Part shown: positions 18,858 to 27,866 of the stretch, piece after piece | Numbering within the stretch: position 1 is the stretch's first letter | Layout of the letters: the number at the start of each line of letters is the position of its first letter | Source of the DNA: Leishmania donovani | Lineage: Eukaryota; Euglenozoa; Kinetoplastea; Trypanosomatida; Trypanosomatidae | DNA: 64,000 nt | Direction of reading: 5' to 3' | NCBI RefSeq assembly: GCF_000227135.1 | Contig: NC_018259.1 | Span: 103,897-167,896, forward strand | Notes under the pieces: generated by a model | Databases searched by the model: none | Told to the model about the DNA's origin: nothing | What the model saw: the letters and a program-made list of their open reading frames with translations, nothing else | Program-made: the position numbers and the translations under genes

Positions 18858-21539
18858 TCAGTGATTTAGCCGTGGATTCTGCGGCTTTAGCTTCCGCGCG
18901 GTGCCAATGTTGATGCGCGTGGTGGATGAGAAGCGGGTTTTGCTCCGGGCAGCACCTCCGCATTGCCTGGCGGACGCATTTGCGATCGGGTCCGTCACCC
19001 CGGTGGAGGTTTTCGGCGCGACGGAGCGCGCCGGTCGTTCTAGTGCGTCGTCAGTGCAGGACGTGAAGGCGTGGTTCGATTCCGCTACGGGCGCTTGCTC
19101 GACATTTCTCTCACTCCGCCGCTGGGGCGGCGACGACGCCAGCCCACTCGCCGAAGACGACAACCCACTGAACGTCGCCTTCATGCTGCAGCTGGCTGAC
19201 ATCATTCCGTTGGCATTCGGCGCTATCGGAGGTAGGTCCCTTCCGGGGTGTGTAGTTTTCCGCTTGCGATAGGGTTCTATACCGGTGCCATTCAGCCGAC
19301 GGCTTGCCCCCTCGGCGCTCGCGGGAGGAGTAGGGAAGAACTTGCGCAGCGACTCGCCGCTTCCCCGTCCACTTGATAACAGTGAGGCACGTAATGGGGG
19401 GGCTGCCGTTTCAGGCGGAGGAGGCGTGTGCGACAGACACGTGAGCAGCGGCGATCGCTGCAGGGTAGGATGATGCGGCTCCGATGCAGGACGAGGCGCG
19501 ACAGAGGCACTCGCGCAGTCGGGCGCTGGCGTGTGCAGCAGCGTCTCCTGTCGCCCCGTCGCGCCCGGCACGGCAGCGCTGATTCGTGCCTCCTCTGCGG
19601 ACGCATCAGCCGCGCCCGCGTCGGCTGGGCGGCCGTACGTGGACCGAATAAGTGCACGCAGACCACGTACGCCAGCCACGGCAACTGACGGCGCGCACTC
19701 TTCACTTATGGTGTCGAGGTAGTACTCCTCGTAGATGTAGTCCATCATCCACAGAAAGAAACTCTCGAATCCACTCATCGCCAACAGCAGACGCCACGCG
19801 GGAAAGGACAGGACACTCGGTAGGCACCCGCGCATTGGGTGATCCCCGACAGCAGCCCTAGCGTCCTCCGCCATCGCGTAGGCGGCTGGAGTCTCGTAGA
19901 GGGCCTCCACAAACTCGGCCTCGTCAAAGCCGGGCACGTGGTGGGTCAGCACCGACAGCAGCGCAGCTGACATCCGCTCCCCGAACTCCTCGTACACGCG
20001 ATGCTCCGCGTGTGTGTGCTCCACATCCGCATGCGCCGCGATATCCGTGTGGAGGTCCTCACCTCGGTCATCGGTCATGGCGGCCTCCGCTGCCTTTGAC
20101 GAGGAGGCGGCAGGGCGATAGTGCGGCAGGAAGACTTTGTGATGCTCGTAGAGGAAAACGGCCACGCTGCGCATGAAGCGCCTGTCGCGCACAAGTCGCT
20201 CCACGCATGCCACGGACTGAAGAAAGCGCTGCAGCCGGCGAGTTGCCTGGTCAACTAGCGCATCTGGATCGTTCAGCATCACGCCGCCTCCTGGGCCGTC
20301 CGCGGAGCCATGACGTGTGTTACGGCGCGTCATCTCACCTCGGAGAAGCTCTTCCCATGTAAAGGGAGCGTCGGAAACTGAGTGCGGGCACACCCCAGTG
20401 CCGGCATCACTCATCGCGGTGCTTTCGTGCTGCAGCGATGCCAAAATGGACTGATGCGCCGCCGACGCAGCGATGGAAAAGGCGGCAGCGCGGTGGTCTG
20501 CGGCAATGAACACCTCAGGGACGATGGCGTCTGCGTCTCCGGATGCGTGCCCCGCGCTCCCCTCCGCCTCGTCGCCCTCGCCGCGCTGCAGGCACCAGTC
20601 TTCGTAGAGCTGCTCCAGCGCGTTGTCCTCCAGCGCCGCAAACGTTCGTGACGGGGGGGCGTACGTGTGTGTTGAGGTTGGCCCCGTGGTTGAGTAGGAC
20701 GGCAGGGACCGCGGCCACGCCCCCTCAGCAGATGCGCCAGCCATGGCTATCGCAGCAGGCGGGAGGTCATCACACCGTTCGCGCTGCACATCTTGCGCGA
20801 GGAGAGCCATAAGCTGCTGAAACTCAGGGTTAGTTGTCTGCCACTGAAGTGCTCTCGCTACTGCGGATGGGAGAGTCGCCGACGTAGTAGTGGCGTCGTT
20901 GGCAACGCCACATACGTCGCTGGTTGTCGGCGATGCTTTGGGGTCGTGGTTTTTGCAGTGATGCCCGCTCTGTGGCTGGGAGGACTCCTCCTCAGCGCTG
21001 GTGGAAGTACTCCTCACCGTCGTTGCACGTGAGTTGGGAGCCGGTGCAGAAGTGGTCAGCGCCGCGTGCTTTATGGGCAGCATGGATGATGCCCTCCCTC
21101 GCAGGTACCTTTCCAGGCGTGCGTTTGGTGGCGCAGCGAGTCCGCCCCCTTCACGACTAGTGGTGCTCGAAACTGCCGCACTCGCTGGCCACGAGCTTCC
21201 GAGTAGCGCCCGCGTTGCCGCACGAGCGCGTCGGACAACCTCCTCATCATCGCTCATATCCCAGTCGCCTTCGCTGCTGCCGTGATCCAGCCGAGGACCA
21301 GCAGCGTGGCGTTGCCAACCCACAGTGTATGGGCTGGGGCTTCGACTGCTCGACACCGAGGACGTGGACGACGACGAGTCAGATCTGGTCGCGTCGGCCC
21401 CTGTGTAACGCCGCTCTCCCTCATAGTAATAGGACTGCTTTGGCAGATCTGCTTGTGCTGCTCCTGAGCTTACCGCGAAGTGGCCTCGATCGAAGGCCGC
21501 TGTTTTGCTTCTGTCTACCGCCTTTGCCTTGATGGGCAT
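18858..21539 (-). CDS. BART-domain (ARL2/ARL3-binding-like) protein
   Basis: The product is 893 aa. Most of the chain is Ser/Ala-rich and disordered. A BART-like helical domain lies at about residues 425-605: a first helix pair (RRLQRFLQSVACVERLV, FMRSVAVFLYEHHKVFL), an acidic insert, then YEEFGERMSAALLSVL, VPGFDEAEFVEALYE and WRLLLAMSGFESFFLWMMDY. The order and the h-P-G-F-D-x-x-x-F motif match BART domains of ARL2BP and CFAP36, which bind ARL2/ARL3 GTPases and often act at the ciliary base. The insert between helices is unusual. The open frame extends to 21791, but the extra 84 residues look like translated 5' leader (Ser/Phe/Leu-rich, from a T/C-rich strand), so the Met at 21539 (MPIKAKAVDR) is preferred. 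Its 3' UTR holds SIDER copy 2. Confidence 0.75.
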   Translation of the reverse strand: MPIKAKAVDRSKTAAFDRGHFAVSSGAAQADLPKQSYYYEGERRYTGADATRSDSSSSTSSVSSSRSPSPYTVGWQRHAAGPRLDHGSSEGDWDMSDDEEVVRRARAATRALLGSSWPASAAVSSTTSREGGGLAAPPNARLERYLRGRASSMLPIKHAALTTSAPAPNSRATTVRSTSTSAEEESSQPQSGHHCKNHDPKASPTTSDVCGVANDATTTSATLPSAVARALQWQTTNPEFQQLMALLAQDVQRERCDDLPPAAIAMAGASAEGAWPRSLPSYSTTGPTSTHTYAPPSRTFAALEDNALEQLYEDWCLQRGEGDEAEGSAGHASGDADAIVPEVFIAADHRAAAFSIAASAAHQSILASLQHESTAMSDAGTGVCPHSVSDAPFTWEELLRGEMTRRNTRHGSADGPGGGVMLNDPDALVDQATRRLQRFLQSVACVERLVRDRRFMRSVAVFLYEHHKVFLPHYRPAASSSKAAEAAMTDDRGEDLHTDIAAHADVEHTHAEHRVYEEFGERMSAALLSVLTHHVPGFDEAEFVEALYETPAAYAMAEDARAAVGDHPMRGCLPSVLSFPAWRLLLAMSGFESFFLWMMDYIYEEYYLDTISEECAPSVAVAGVRGLRALIRSTYGRPADAGAADASAEEARISAAVPGATGRQETLLHTPAPDCASASVAPRPASEPHHPTLQRSPLLTCLSHTPPPPETAAPPLRASLLSSGRGSGESLRKFFPTPPASAEGASRRLNGTGIEPYRKRKTTHPGRDLPPIAPNANGMMSASCSMKATFSGLSSSASGLASSPPQRRSERNVEQAPVAESNHAFTSCTDDALERPARSVAPKTSTGVTDPIANASARQCGGAARSKTRFSSTTRINIGTARKLKPQNPRLNH

Positions 21540-23485
21540 TTTGGCGAGTTGGCTGGGGATAGAAAAAACACGATGCGGTGAATGGCCTAACCCCCAGCCG
21601 CATCGCGTCGGCTTCCTCGGAGAAACAACAGGGACAAAGAGAGGGGAGAAAAAGAGGGAGGATGTCTCTGCAGATGTGTGCGGGCTTGAAACGCAGATGG
21701 CACAGCAGTGAGCAAGGCTGTGGATGCCAGAAAGGGAGAGACGTGAAAAGAAGCAAGGAGACGAAATAGGGAGAAACAGCTCGTTAGCCAATCAATCCGC
21801 GGTGCGCTGTCTCACCACGGACTTCAGCACTCGCCTCCCTTGTGTTCGTGTGCGTCCTATACGACGCGCACAGCCTCCCTCAGCAACGATCACTCGATGA
21901 GAGCCCTCGCCACTGCAGAAGAATGGCTTGGGGGGAGTCCGAAAATAAAGAGAGCAAATAAGATAGGAATGGGAAGTAGATCAAGTGCACACGCACACAC
22001 GTGCGCGCGCAAGGGCGCGTGCACCAGCGGTGGATCTACATGAGAACCGAAAAGGGGACAACAACAGAAGTGCTAGGGAGCACAGGCGCGCCCGAGGCAT
22101 GAGGCGCATGTGCACTCCTCTCCTCTCTTTAATGCTCTCGCATGCAACATATTTGAAAGGGGGCTGCGGCCGTGGATCCTGTAGAGATGCACGCCCTCTT
22201 TGGCGCCCAAAGAGAGACGCTGCTGCTTCCGCGTCCACCCGGTTCGCTATCGCTCTGCCGAGGTAGTGAAGACGCAGGGGGCACAACAACACATGTGCGG
22301 CCGCGCGCTGGCAAGAAAGGGAGGAAGAAGGGCACAACGCAAGTCCGACACACAAGCGTTATGCAGTACGCCGCATTCGTCCTTTTCTTCTTTGAGGGGG
22401 TTGAGAGAGATGAAGGGAATTGGAGGGAGGCGTATGACGTGTCTCCGATGGCTCCCAGAGAGACGACAGGAGAGCACAACTAAAAAAGACGAGTAGAGAC
22501 AGCGTACAAGAGTGAAAAAAAAGGAGAGGGTAAAACCGAAGAACAGGCCAGCGTCGATTGCTTTCTCTGTGTGTGTGTGTGTGTGCGCGCCTTCATCATC
22601 ACGTCATATACACTAGAGAGGAACAGAGCCATGCCGAAAGAGAAACAGCGAGAGAGGTCGAAGTGGCGTGGTAGTATCTGTACATTGAACACGGGCACAC
22701 AGAGACGGGAAGAAGAGGGAGAGGAGCAAGGAAGGGCGGGGTGCAACCCAAACAAAAAAAAAAACGTGATGTCACACACGCTCACACACGCACGCACACA
22801 CACACACAAGCACAGATAAAATTGTTTTTATGTACATATCACCGCTGCGTTCACAACGTCGTGAGCGCCGAGCGCAAACGGGGAACAGAAGCGCTGACAG
22901 GGAGGGGAAGAGCATAGGGGCGTAGAAGGCAAGTACGAATGGGTGAGTCCATGAAGTGAGAGAGTCGCGCATCCGCGGCAAACGAGAGCACAAGAAAAGA
23001 AAACGAGTGCGAGGGAGCCGCGACGATGTCTTTGCTCAGAAGGCTGATTTTGGCATGAGCTTCAGTGTCAGTGCCCCGTGGTCGGAGAAGAAGTAGAGAG
23101 CGTCCGACACGCGCCAGAGAGACAGGGGAAAAAGCGGCAACAAATCTCGCCGATTGGCCGATCGTCTGTCTGAGTGTGTGTATCTGTGTGCGCGAAGAGC
23201 GGTGGAGGGGGTGCTGGATACCTGTCGGCTGGCAGTCTGGCAAACACCCGCTTTTATTCATCCGCACCGCACCAGAAATCCGCTCATTACCAACATCACT
23301 ACAACCTTCTTATCCATTCGGGTCTACATGTGCACGCACAGATGCCCCTCTCGAGGCCACGTCATCTGTTTTGCTTTGTTTTCCCCTATTTACGCCAGCA
23401 CGCCCCTCTCGCCGCAGTAGCTGGGGAACACTCGATACGCTCAGAGTCTAACAGGAGTGGCCGCGTCAATGTCGGATGCACCCTC
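21540..23485. other. intergenic region, BART 5' leader and Cys-A 3' UTR
   Basis: About 1.9 kb without a credible gene. The plus strand is purine-rich at about 21625-21780 (probable pyrimidine tract for the BART gene). Simple repeats include GT near 22569-22586 and CA near 22776-22810. The right part should be the 3' UTR of the Cys-A gene. No SIDER-like sequence was recognised. Confidence 0.55.
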
Positions 23486-24886
23486 TTACGCAGAGAGCGC
23501 CTTGGCCGAACGGCTGGCGGTCTCCGCATACACGCGCTTGCTGTTCGCCTTCAGCTTCTGCTGGAACTCCATAAAGCGCTTCATGTCCAGCTCGCGATCC
23601 TGGTTCGTCGTCATCCACATCGCAGCCGAGGAGCTGTAGGTCGGCTGCTCAGGCGCGGCAGTCGCGGTGGCCTTCGGTTCGTTTGCCCCGCACTGTGAGC
23701 TCTCGTTGGACGAAGCCGTGTCGATCTTGACGGTGCGCTGGGCCTTGTCGGCCTTTGCCCCGGCCTGCGGCGTTGCCTCTTTCGCGAGGCCGGTATCGTA
23801 GACGTTGTAGGTGCTCCCAGGGAACTGCAGCTCCTCCTCCACCGGCTCCCCGCTGCCAATGTTGTTGTTGAAGCTGGCGCGAAAGCGGGTGGATTGGCCG
23901 CCCACGGCACTTCCGCTACCTCCGTTCAGGGACGATACCGGCAGGAACACCATGCCGGTTCCGTACGGGTGGGCGTTGTAGCTGGTCAGACGGCTCTTTT
24001 TGCCAGACACCATGGCGGGATCCACCGTGGACGCGTTGAAAAGCCCGCTGGGGTCGCGCTGCGTGTCGGTACCGAACTTGACGCCCTCCTCGGGGTTGAT
24101 AACCTTGCCAGTCAAGCCGTACGCCACGGAACCGTGCGGCGAGGCGCTGAGGTGACGCGCCTGCACGTTCACGTCCAGGCAGTGGCCGCAAACGTGCGGC
24201 TGGTTCTCACAGTTGTCAATCATCTCTCGTGTCTTCTTCTTCTGTGTGTGCATCAGTTGGCGTAACTTGTACACCTGTTCGCGGCTCAGCGGATCTGAGG
24301 AGGCGGCGGGGTCCTCGTCCACAATGTCCCTGATGCCCTTCAGCATGACGTGGAGGTCATGCTCAGCAGAGCAGCGGGAGGCCGGTGTGGCGGCGCCGCT
24401 GCTGAGGCGCTGCTGCATCGATTCTTTCGACGACGGCCGCGTCGATGCTGGAGAGTCGGAGTGCACTGCCGAGACCGGTTCCTCCTCCTCGGCCAGGCCA
24501 AGGGCACGCCGCTCCGCACGCAGGGCCGCCTCCTCACGCAGGCGTTCCTTGTGCTCCAGCAACACCAGCTCCTGCAGGCGGTCACGGCGACGCACCGGCA
24601 CCAGCTCCGCAGCCAGCGCCAGCTCCTTCGCCTCACGGCGCTTCGTGCTGCTCAGGAGCTGCTCGTCCGGGATGAACTTGCCAGCGTTCTTGGAGCTGTC
24701 CAAGAACGCCTTGGCACGAAGGCTTTGGTGGAGGCTCTTCATATAGAGCTCATCCTTCGACATCCCCGGGCGGTCCAACGCCTCCATGGTGGCCCACATC
24801 GAGGCGCCAGCGTTGAAAGACTTCTCCCGTGGCTGCTGCGCGCAGTAGGAGCACCGACAGTAAGCGTGGCACTGGTCTCGGATCAT
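23486..24886 (-). CDS. Cys-rich N-terminus protein A (paralogue family)
   Basis: The product is 466 aa; no named family is recognised. The extreme N-terminus has Cys at positions 6, 10, 12 and 15 (CHAYCRCSYC). A charged helix lies around residues 98-130 (RLQELVLLEHKERLREEAAL), a second helix has IRDIVDEDP...LRQLMH, and there is a small Cys/His cluster (HVCGHC). A motif NAHPYGTGMVFLPV follows near residue 300, and the C-terminus is Lys/Arg-rich. The helix, the second helix and the HPxGxGhVhhP motif recur in the same order in the gene immediately upstream (25971-27071), with Cys 10/12/15 at identical positions, so the two are paralogues. A Cys-rich N-terminus can be palmitoylated or bind metal, and SAXO/MAP6-type proteins also start this way, but no SAXO repeats are seen. 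The frame extends to 25216; the Met at 24886 was chosen because upstream residues look like leader and because it aligns the Cys motif with its paralogue. Confidence 0.82.
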   Translation of the reverse strand: MIRDQCHAYCRCSYCAQQPREKSFNAGASMWATMEALDRPGMSKDELYMKSLHQSLRAKAFLDSSKNAGKFIPDEQLLSSTKRREAKELALAAELVPVRRRDRLQELVLLEHKERLREEAALRAERRALGLAEEEEPVSAVHSDSPASTRPSSKESMQQRLSSGAATPASRCSAEHDLHVMLKGIRDIVDEDPAASSDPLSREQVYKLRQLMHTQKKKTREMIDNCENQPHVCGHCLDVNVQARHLSASPHGSVAYGLTGKVINPEEGVKFGTDTQRDPSGLFNASTVDPAMVSGKKSRLTSYNAHPYGTGMVFLPVSSLNGGSGSAVGGQSTRFRASFNNNIGSGEPVEEELQFPGSTYNVYDTGLAKEATPQAGAKADKAQRTVKIDTASSNESSQCGANEPKATATAAPEQPTYSSSAAMWMTTNQDRELDMKRFMEFQQKLKANSKRVYAETASRSAKALSA

Positions 24887-25970
24887 CGTTTTCTGGAAGG
24901 AGGAGAGAAAGCGAAGTTGGGCGAGGGACAAAACGGCTATGTGTAGATGGAGGGAAGCGCAGTGACGCGGAAGAGGCCCTCTGAAGTGGATACAAGATGG
25001 GCAGGGAGCGCTGCGTGGTACATGGAACAGCAGAGATGCGCCGGTGGGTATGTGTGAATGCGCATGCGGGGTGAGGGCGGCAGCCATGCAGCATGCATCA
25101 GGAGAGAGAGAGGAGGAGTGCAGAGATTGAACCTTGAAAAAATGCACAGCATCATCCACATGCACAACAGAAATGCGGAGACGGCTGTGTGTGAACACTT
25201 GGCGTGAGACACGCACGTTTCACTGAGCCGGCTGCGCCGCTGCCGCGTGGCATGTGGATGAGAAACGATCCAGGCACCGCATACACCAACATCCACCGTG
25301 GCTTCACCCCACATGCTGGCTGCACCTAGTACACAGAGTTCAGCGCACTGATGGCGCGCCGCACACATGTCAAAGCCCTTCGCAAAGATTGGCAGGCGTA
25401 CGCGTCACTCAGCGAGGCCTCCTCGCGCACTTCACACCCCACCCCCATCCTCCCATCTTATTTTCTAGTGACTCGCAATACACACGAGACGGTGATCAAG
25501 ACGCGACCGAGAAAGAAGAGCACCGCGTGCAATGTACATCAAGAACGCAAGCGAAAACATACACGCCCCCTTCCCCTTCGCCTTCGATAGTGCGGTGGGA
25601 TAAACACGGGAGAAAAGCGTGAACAAAAAAAAATCAACTGCGGTACATGAACGAGCATCGCCATACAAAGGACCGTACGCACGCACGCACAACCGTGCGT
25701 GCTTCTGTGCTTCGCCAGCTCCACGGAGAAGGGGCGAAGCAAGGCAAAAAAAAAATCAAGAGGAGAAGGGGGTGAAGAGCAGTGCGTGTGTCTGTTCGTG
25801 TGCGCGTGCTTTACTTTGCGTAGATCTAAAAACTCGCTCACTGAGAGGAAGACGATACGCCCTGCGGCAGAGGTCGGAGAAAAAGCACGTGGGAACGGGA
25901 GGAGAAATAATACATACGCGCATCATCACGCACAGTGGGCAGAGAGCAAGGAAACAAGAGAAGCTCAGTC
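24887..25970. other. intergenic region between Cys-A and Cys-B genes
   Basis: No gene is recognised. It should contain the 5' leader and splice site of Cys-A and the 3' UTR of Cys-B. The plus strand is purine-rich at about 25500-25640 and 25740-25990. Confidence 0.55.
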
Positions 25971-27071
25971 TCAGTGGCATGCGGCGCAGCTCGCCTGCTT
26001 CTCATCGGCGGCCAAAGCAGCTGCGGCGCCAGGCGAGAGCCCTGCAGGACGCTTTGCGCTGCCAGCGCCGGCAGCAGCGCTGCGCTCCACCACCACCACA
26101 TCCGAGTCCTTCATGGAAGACTGAGACGCGGCAGCCGACGGCGCCGTTGGCACCCACACAAGGCCGGCGCCGCGGGGGTGCGCGTAGCTCGTGCGGATCT
26201 GCGCCAGCGACGAGCCGAACGCATTCGGCTCTGTCCCGCTGGCGGCCTTGCCGGTGGCAGCACCGTTGTCGCTGGTCGGCGCTTCAGCCATACCATGCCG
26301 ATGCAGCAGCTGCTTCAGTGCGCGGCGGTTACCGGTGTGGACGGGGTCCGCGGTCACCTTGCGCACGTCATCCAGCGTGTCCTGTAGGCGGTGAGAAGCA
26401 TGGCACTGCGCCGGCGGCTCTGCAGGGCAATCGTGCGCCATCGCGTACGCCTCGTGGATCGTAAAAGCATCCGGAGCGAAGCTGCCCTCGCCGGCAGCTG
26501 TTCTGCCGCGGCCCTCCGCACCAGAGGCTGAGTACTCCATCCTGTCAGCTGTCGACCCACTCGTGTAGCCTTTCGGCACAGGCTTCGGGCCACGAGTAGT
26601 CGCGCTCGTGGCGTTCCGCTTGAGTCGCTCCGCCTCCATCGTCGCCTGCGTCCGGGCCTTGTACTCCAGCATGAGAAGGCGCTCCAGCGCATCTAGCTCG
26701 GCTGCTTCGCGAGCCTCGCGCTGCTCCGCCGTCTCCTTCATCGAGCCGTTTCCGCCGGCCGTCTGCGAGGCGCCAGGCACCGCCGCACGCGTGGAGTTGT
26801 TCCGAATCGTGTACTGGTTTCCTTCAGGTACGCCGTTGCGGCCGCGAGAAGCGTTGAGGGCTGTCTGGTTGACCGGCACCGGGTAGTCGGGGTCAAAGGG
26901 CGAGACACCGCCCGGCCCACTGCTGTGGCAGCAGCAGTTGCAGCCGTTGCGCTGCATCATGCCGCTTCGCTGGAAAGCTGCCTGGCTCGCCGCCAGCTTC
27001 TTCGCGTTCACGGAGCGGCGGCTGCAGCAGAAGTCGCACCCGCAGTTCTGCTTCGGGTAGTTGCTCTGCAT
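25971..27071 (-). CDS. Cys-rich N-terminus protein B (paralogue family)
   Basis: The product is 366 aa. The N-terminus has Cys at 10, 12, 15 and 16 (CGCDFCC) and a second cluster near residues 43-48 (CNCCCH), followed by a Gly/Asn/Ser-rich linker. A charged helix (ELDALERLLMLEYKARTQAT), a helix with LDDVRKVTADP...LKQLLHRHG, and a motif SYAHPRGAGLVWVPT near residue 298 follow in the same order as in Cys-A. The chain ends in CAACH. The longest frame begins at 27263, but that extension includes a His-Thr run that merely translates the (TG)13 microsatellite at 27097-27122, so the Met at 27071 is the likely start. The function is unknown; a cytoskeletal or membrane-associated role is only an inference from the Cys-rich head. 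Confidence 0.82.
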   Translation of the reverse strand: MQSNYPKQNCGCDFCCSRRSVNAKKLAASQAAFQRSGMMQRNGCNCCCHSSGPGGVSPFDPDYPVPVNQTALNASRGRNGVPEGNQYTIRNNSTRAAVPGASQTAGGNGSMKETAEQREAREAAELDALERLLMLEYKARTQATMEAERLKRNATSATTRGPKPVPKGYTSGSTADRMEYSASGAEGRGRTAAGEGSFAPDAFTIHEAYAMAHDCPAEPPAQCHASHRLQDTLDDVRKVTADPVHTGNRRALKQLLHRHGMAEAPTSDNGAATGKAASGTEPNAFGSSLAQIRTSYAHPRGAGLVWVPTAPSAAASQSSMKDSDVVVVERSAAAGAGSAKRPAGLSPGAAAALAADEKQASCAACH

Positions 27072-27866
27072 GGCGGTGGCAGACAGGTTTGCGTTTTGTG
27101 TGTGTGTGTGTGTGTGTGTGTGTCGTTTCGGGGGTGGGTAATGGTTGGTGAATTGGATATGAGTGGGGATAGGAAGGCGCAGCGTGGCTGGACGAGGAAC
27201 AGAACTAAGGGTAAGATTGTGAGAACGGACCTGGCGCGTCTGCGACGCGATGTTACGCACCATTCGGGGAGGCGATTTTTCAATTTGAGGGGGAGAAAGT
27301 GGGGTGGTGGGAGGCAGAGAAGGTGTCGTGCGTCCACGCCAAAATGCAAGGGTCGTCAGTGCACGTGCACACCATCAAGAGAGGAGGCAGGGAGCCTCAG
27401 AGGGCACGCAGCCTCAACAAGGCTTCAAAGATGCACACACGCATATATGTATATATGCGCACGTCGGAGAAGTGATACGACTGGCGTCCACTTCCTGTTC
27501 TGTTCTCCACTCAAAGGGCATCCACTTGCAGCAATAACAGCACAAACATAAAAAGAGCGAAAGGAAAACAACAATGCGGCTGCGGTATTGTAAACAGCGG
27601 CCATGCACAAGTGCCCACCGCCAACTCCCCCGCTCTTGGACTCATCTCGCCCCGCCTTCAAGCACACGCGCACAAAGGACAGGGCCCGCGCAAGACATGA
27701 GATGGGATGCGATCGGCACCTACACACCGAGAGGGAACACAGAGACAGCGACGAAACAAGAGTCAAATGCACTCATAAGAGACCACGCACACACACACAC
27801 ATGCACAGCACGTCCTGATATACTCGGTCTCACCAATCCGCGAAACCTGCCGCTGCGACGGGGCCT
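27072..27866. other. intergenic region, Cys-B leader and SEY1 3' UTR
   Basis: It contains the (TG)n microsatellite next to the Cys-B start and CA repeats near 27783-27800. No gene is recognised. Confidence 0.55.
27097..27122. repeat. (TG)13 microsatellite
   Basis: A perfect dinucleotide run sits 26 bases upstream of the Cys-B start codon. On the transcribed strand it reads as CA repeats, within the probable 5' leader. Confidence 0.9.
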
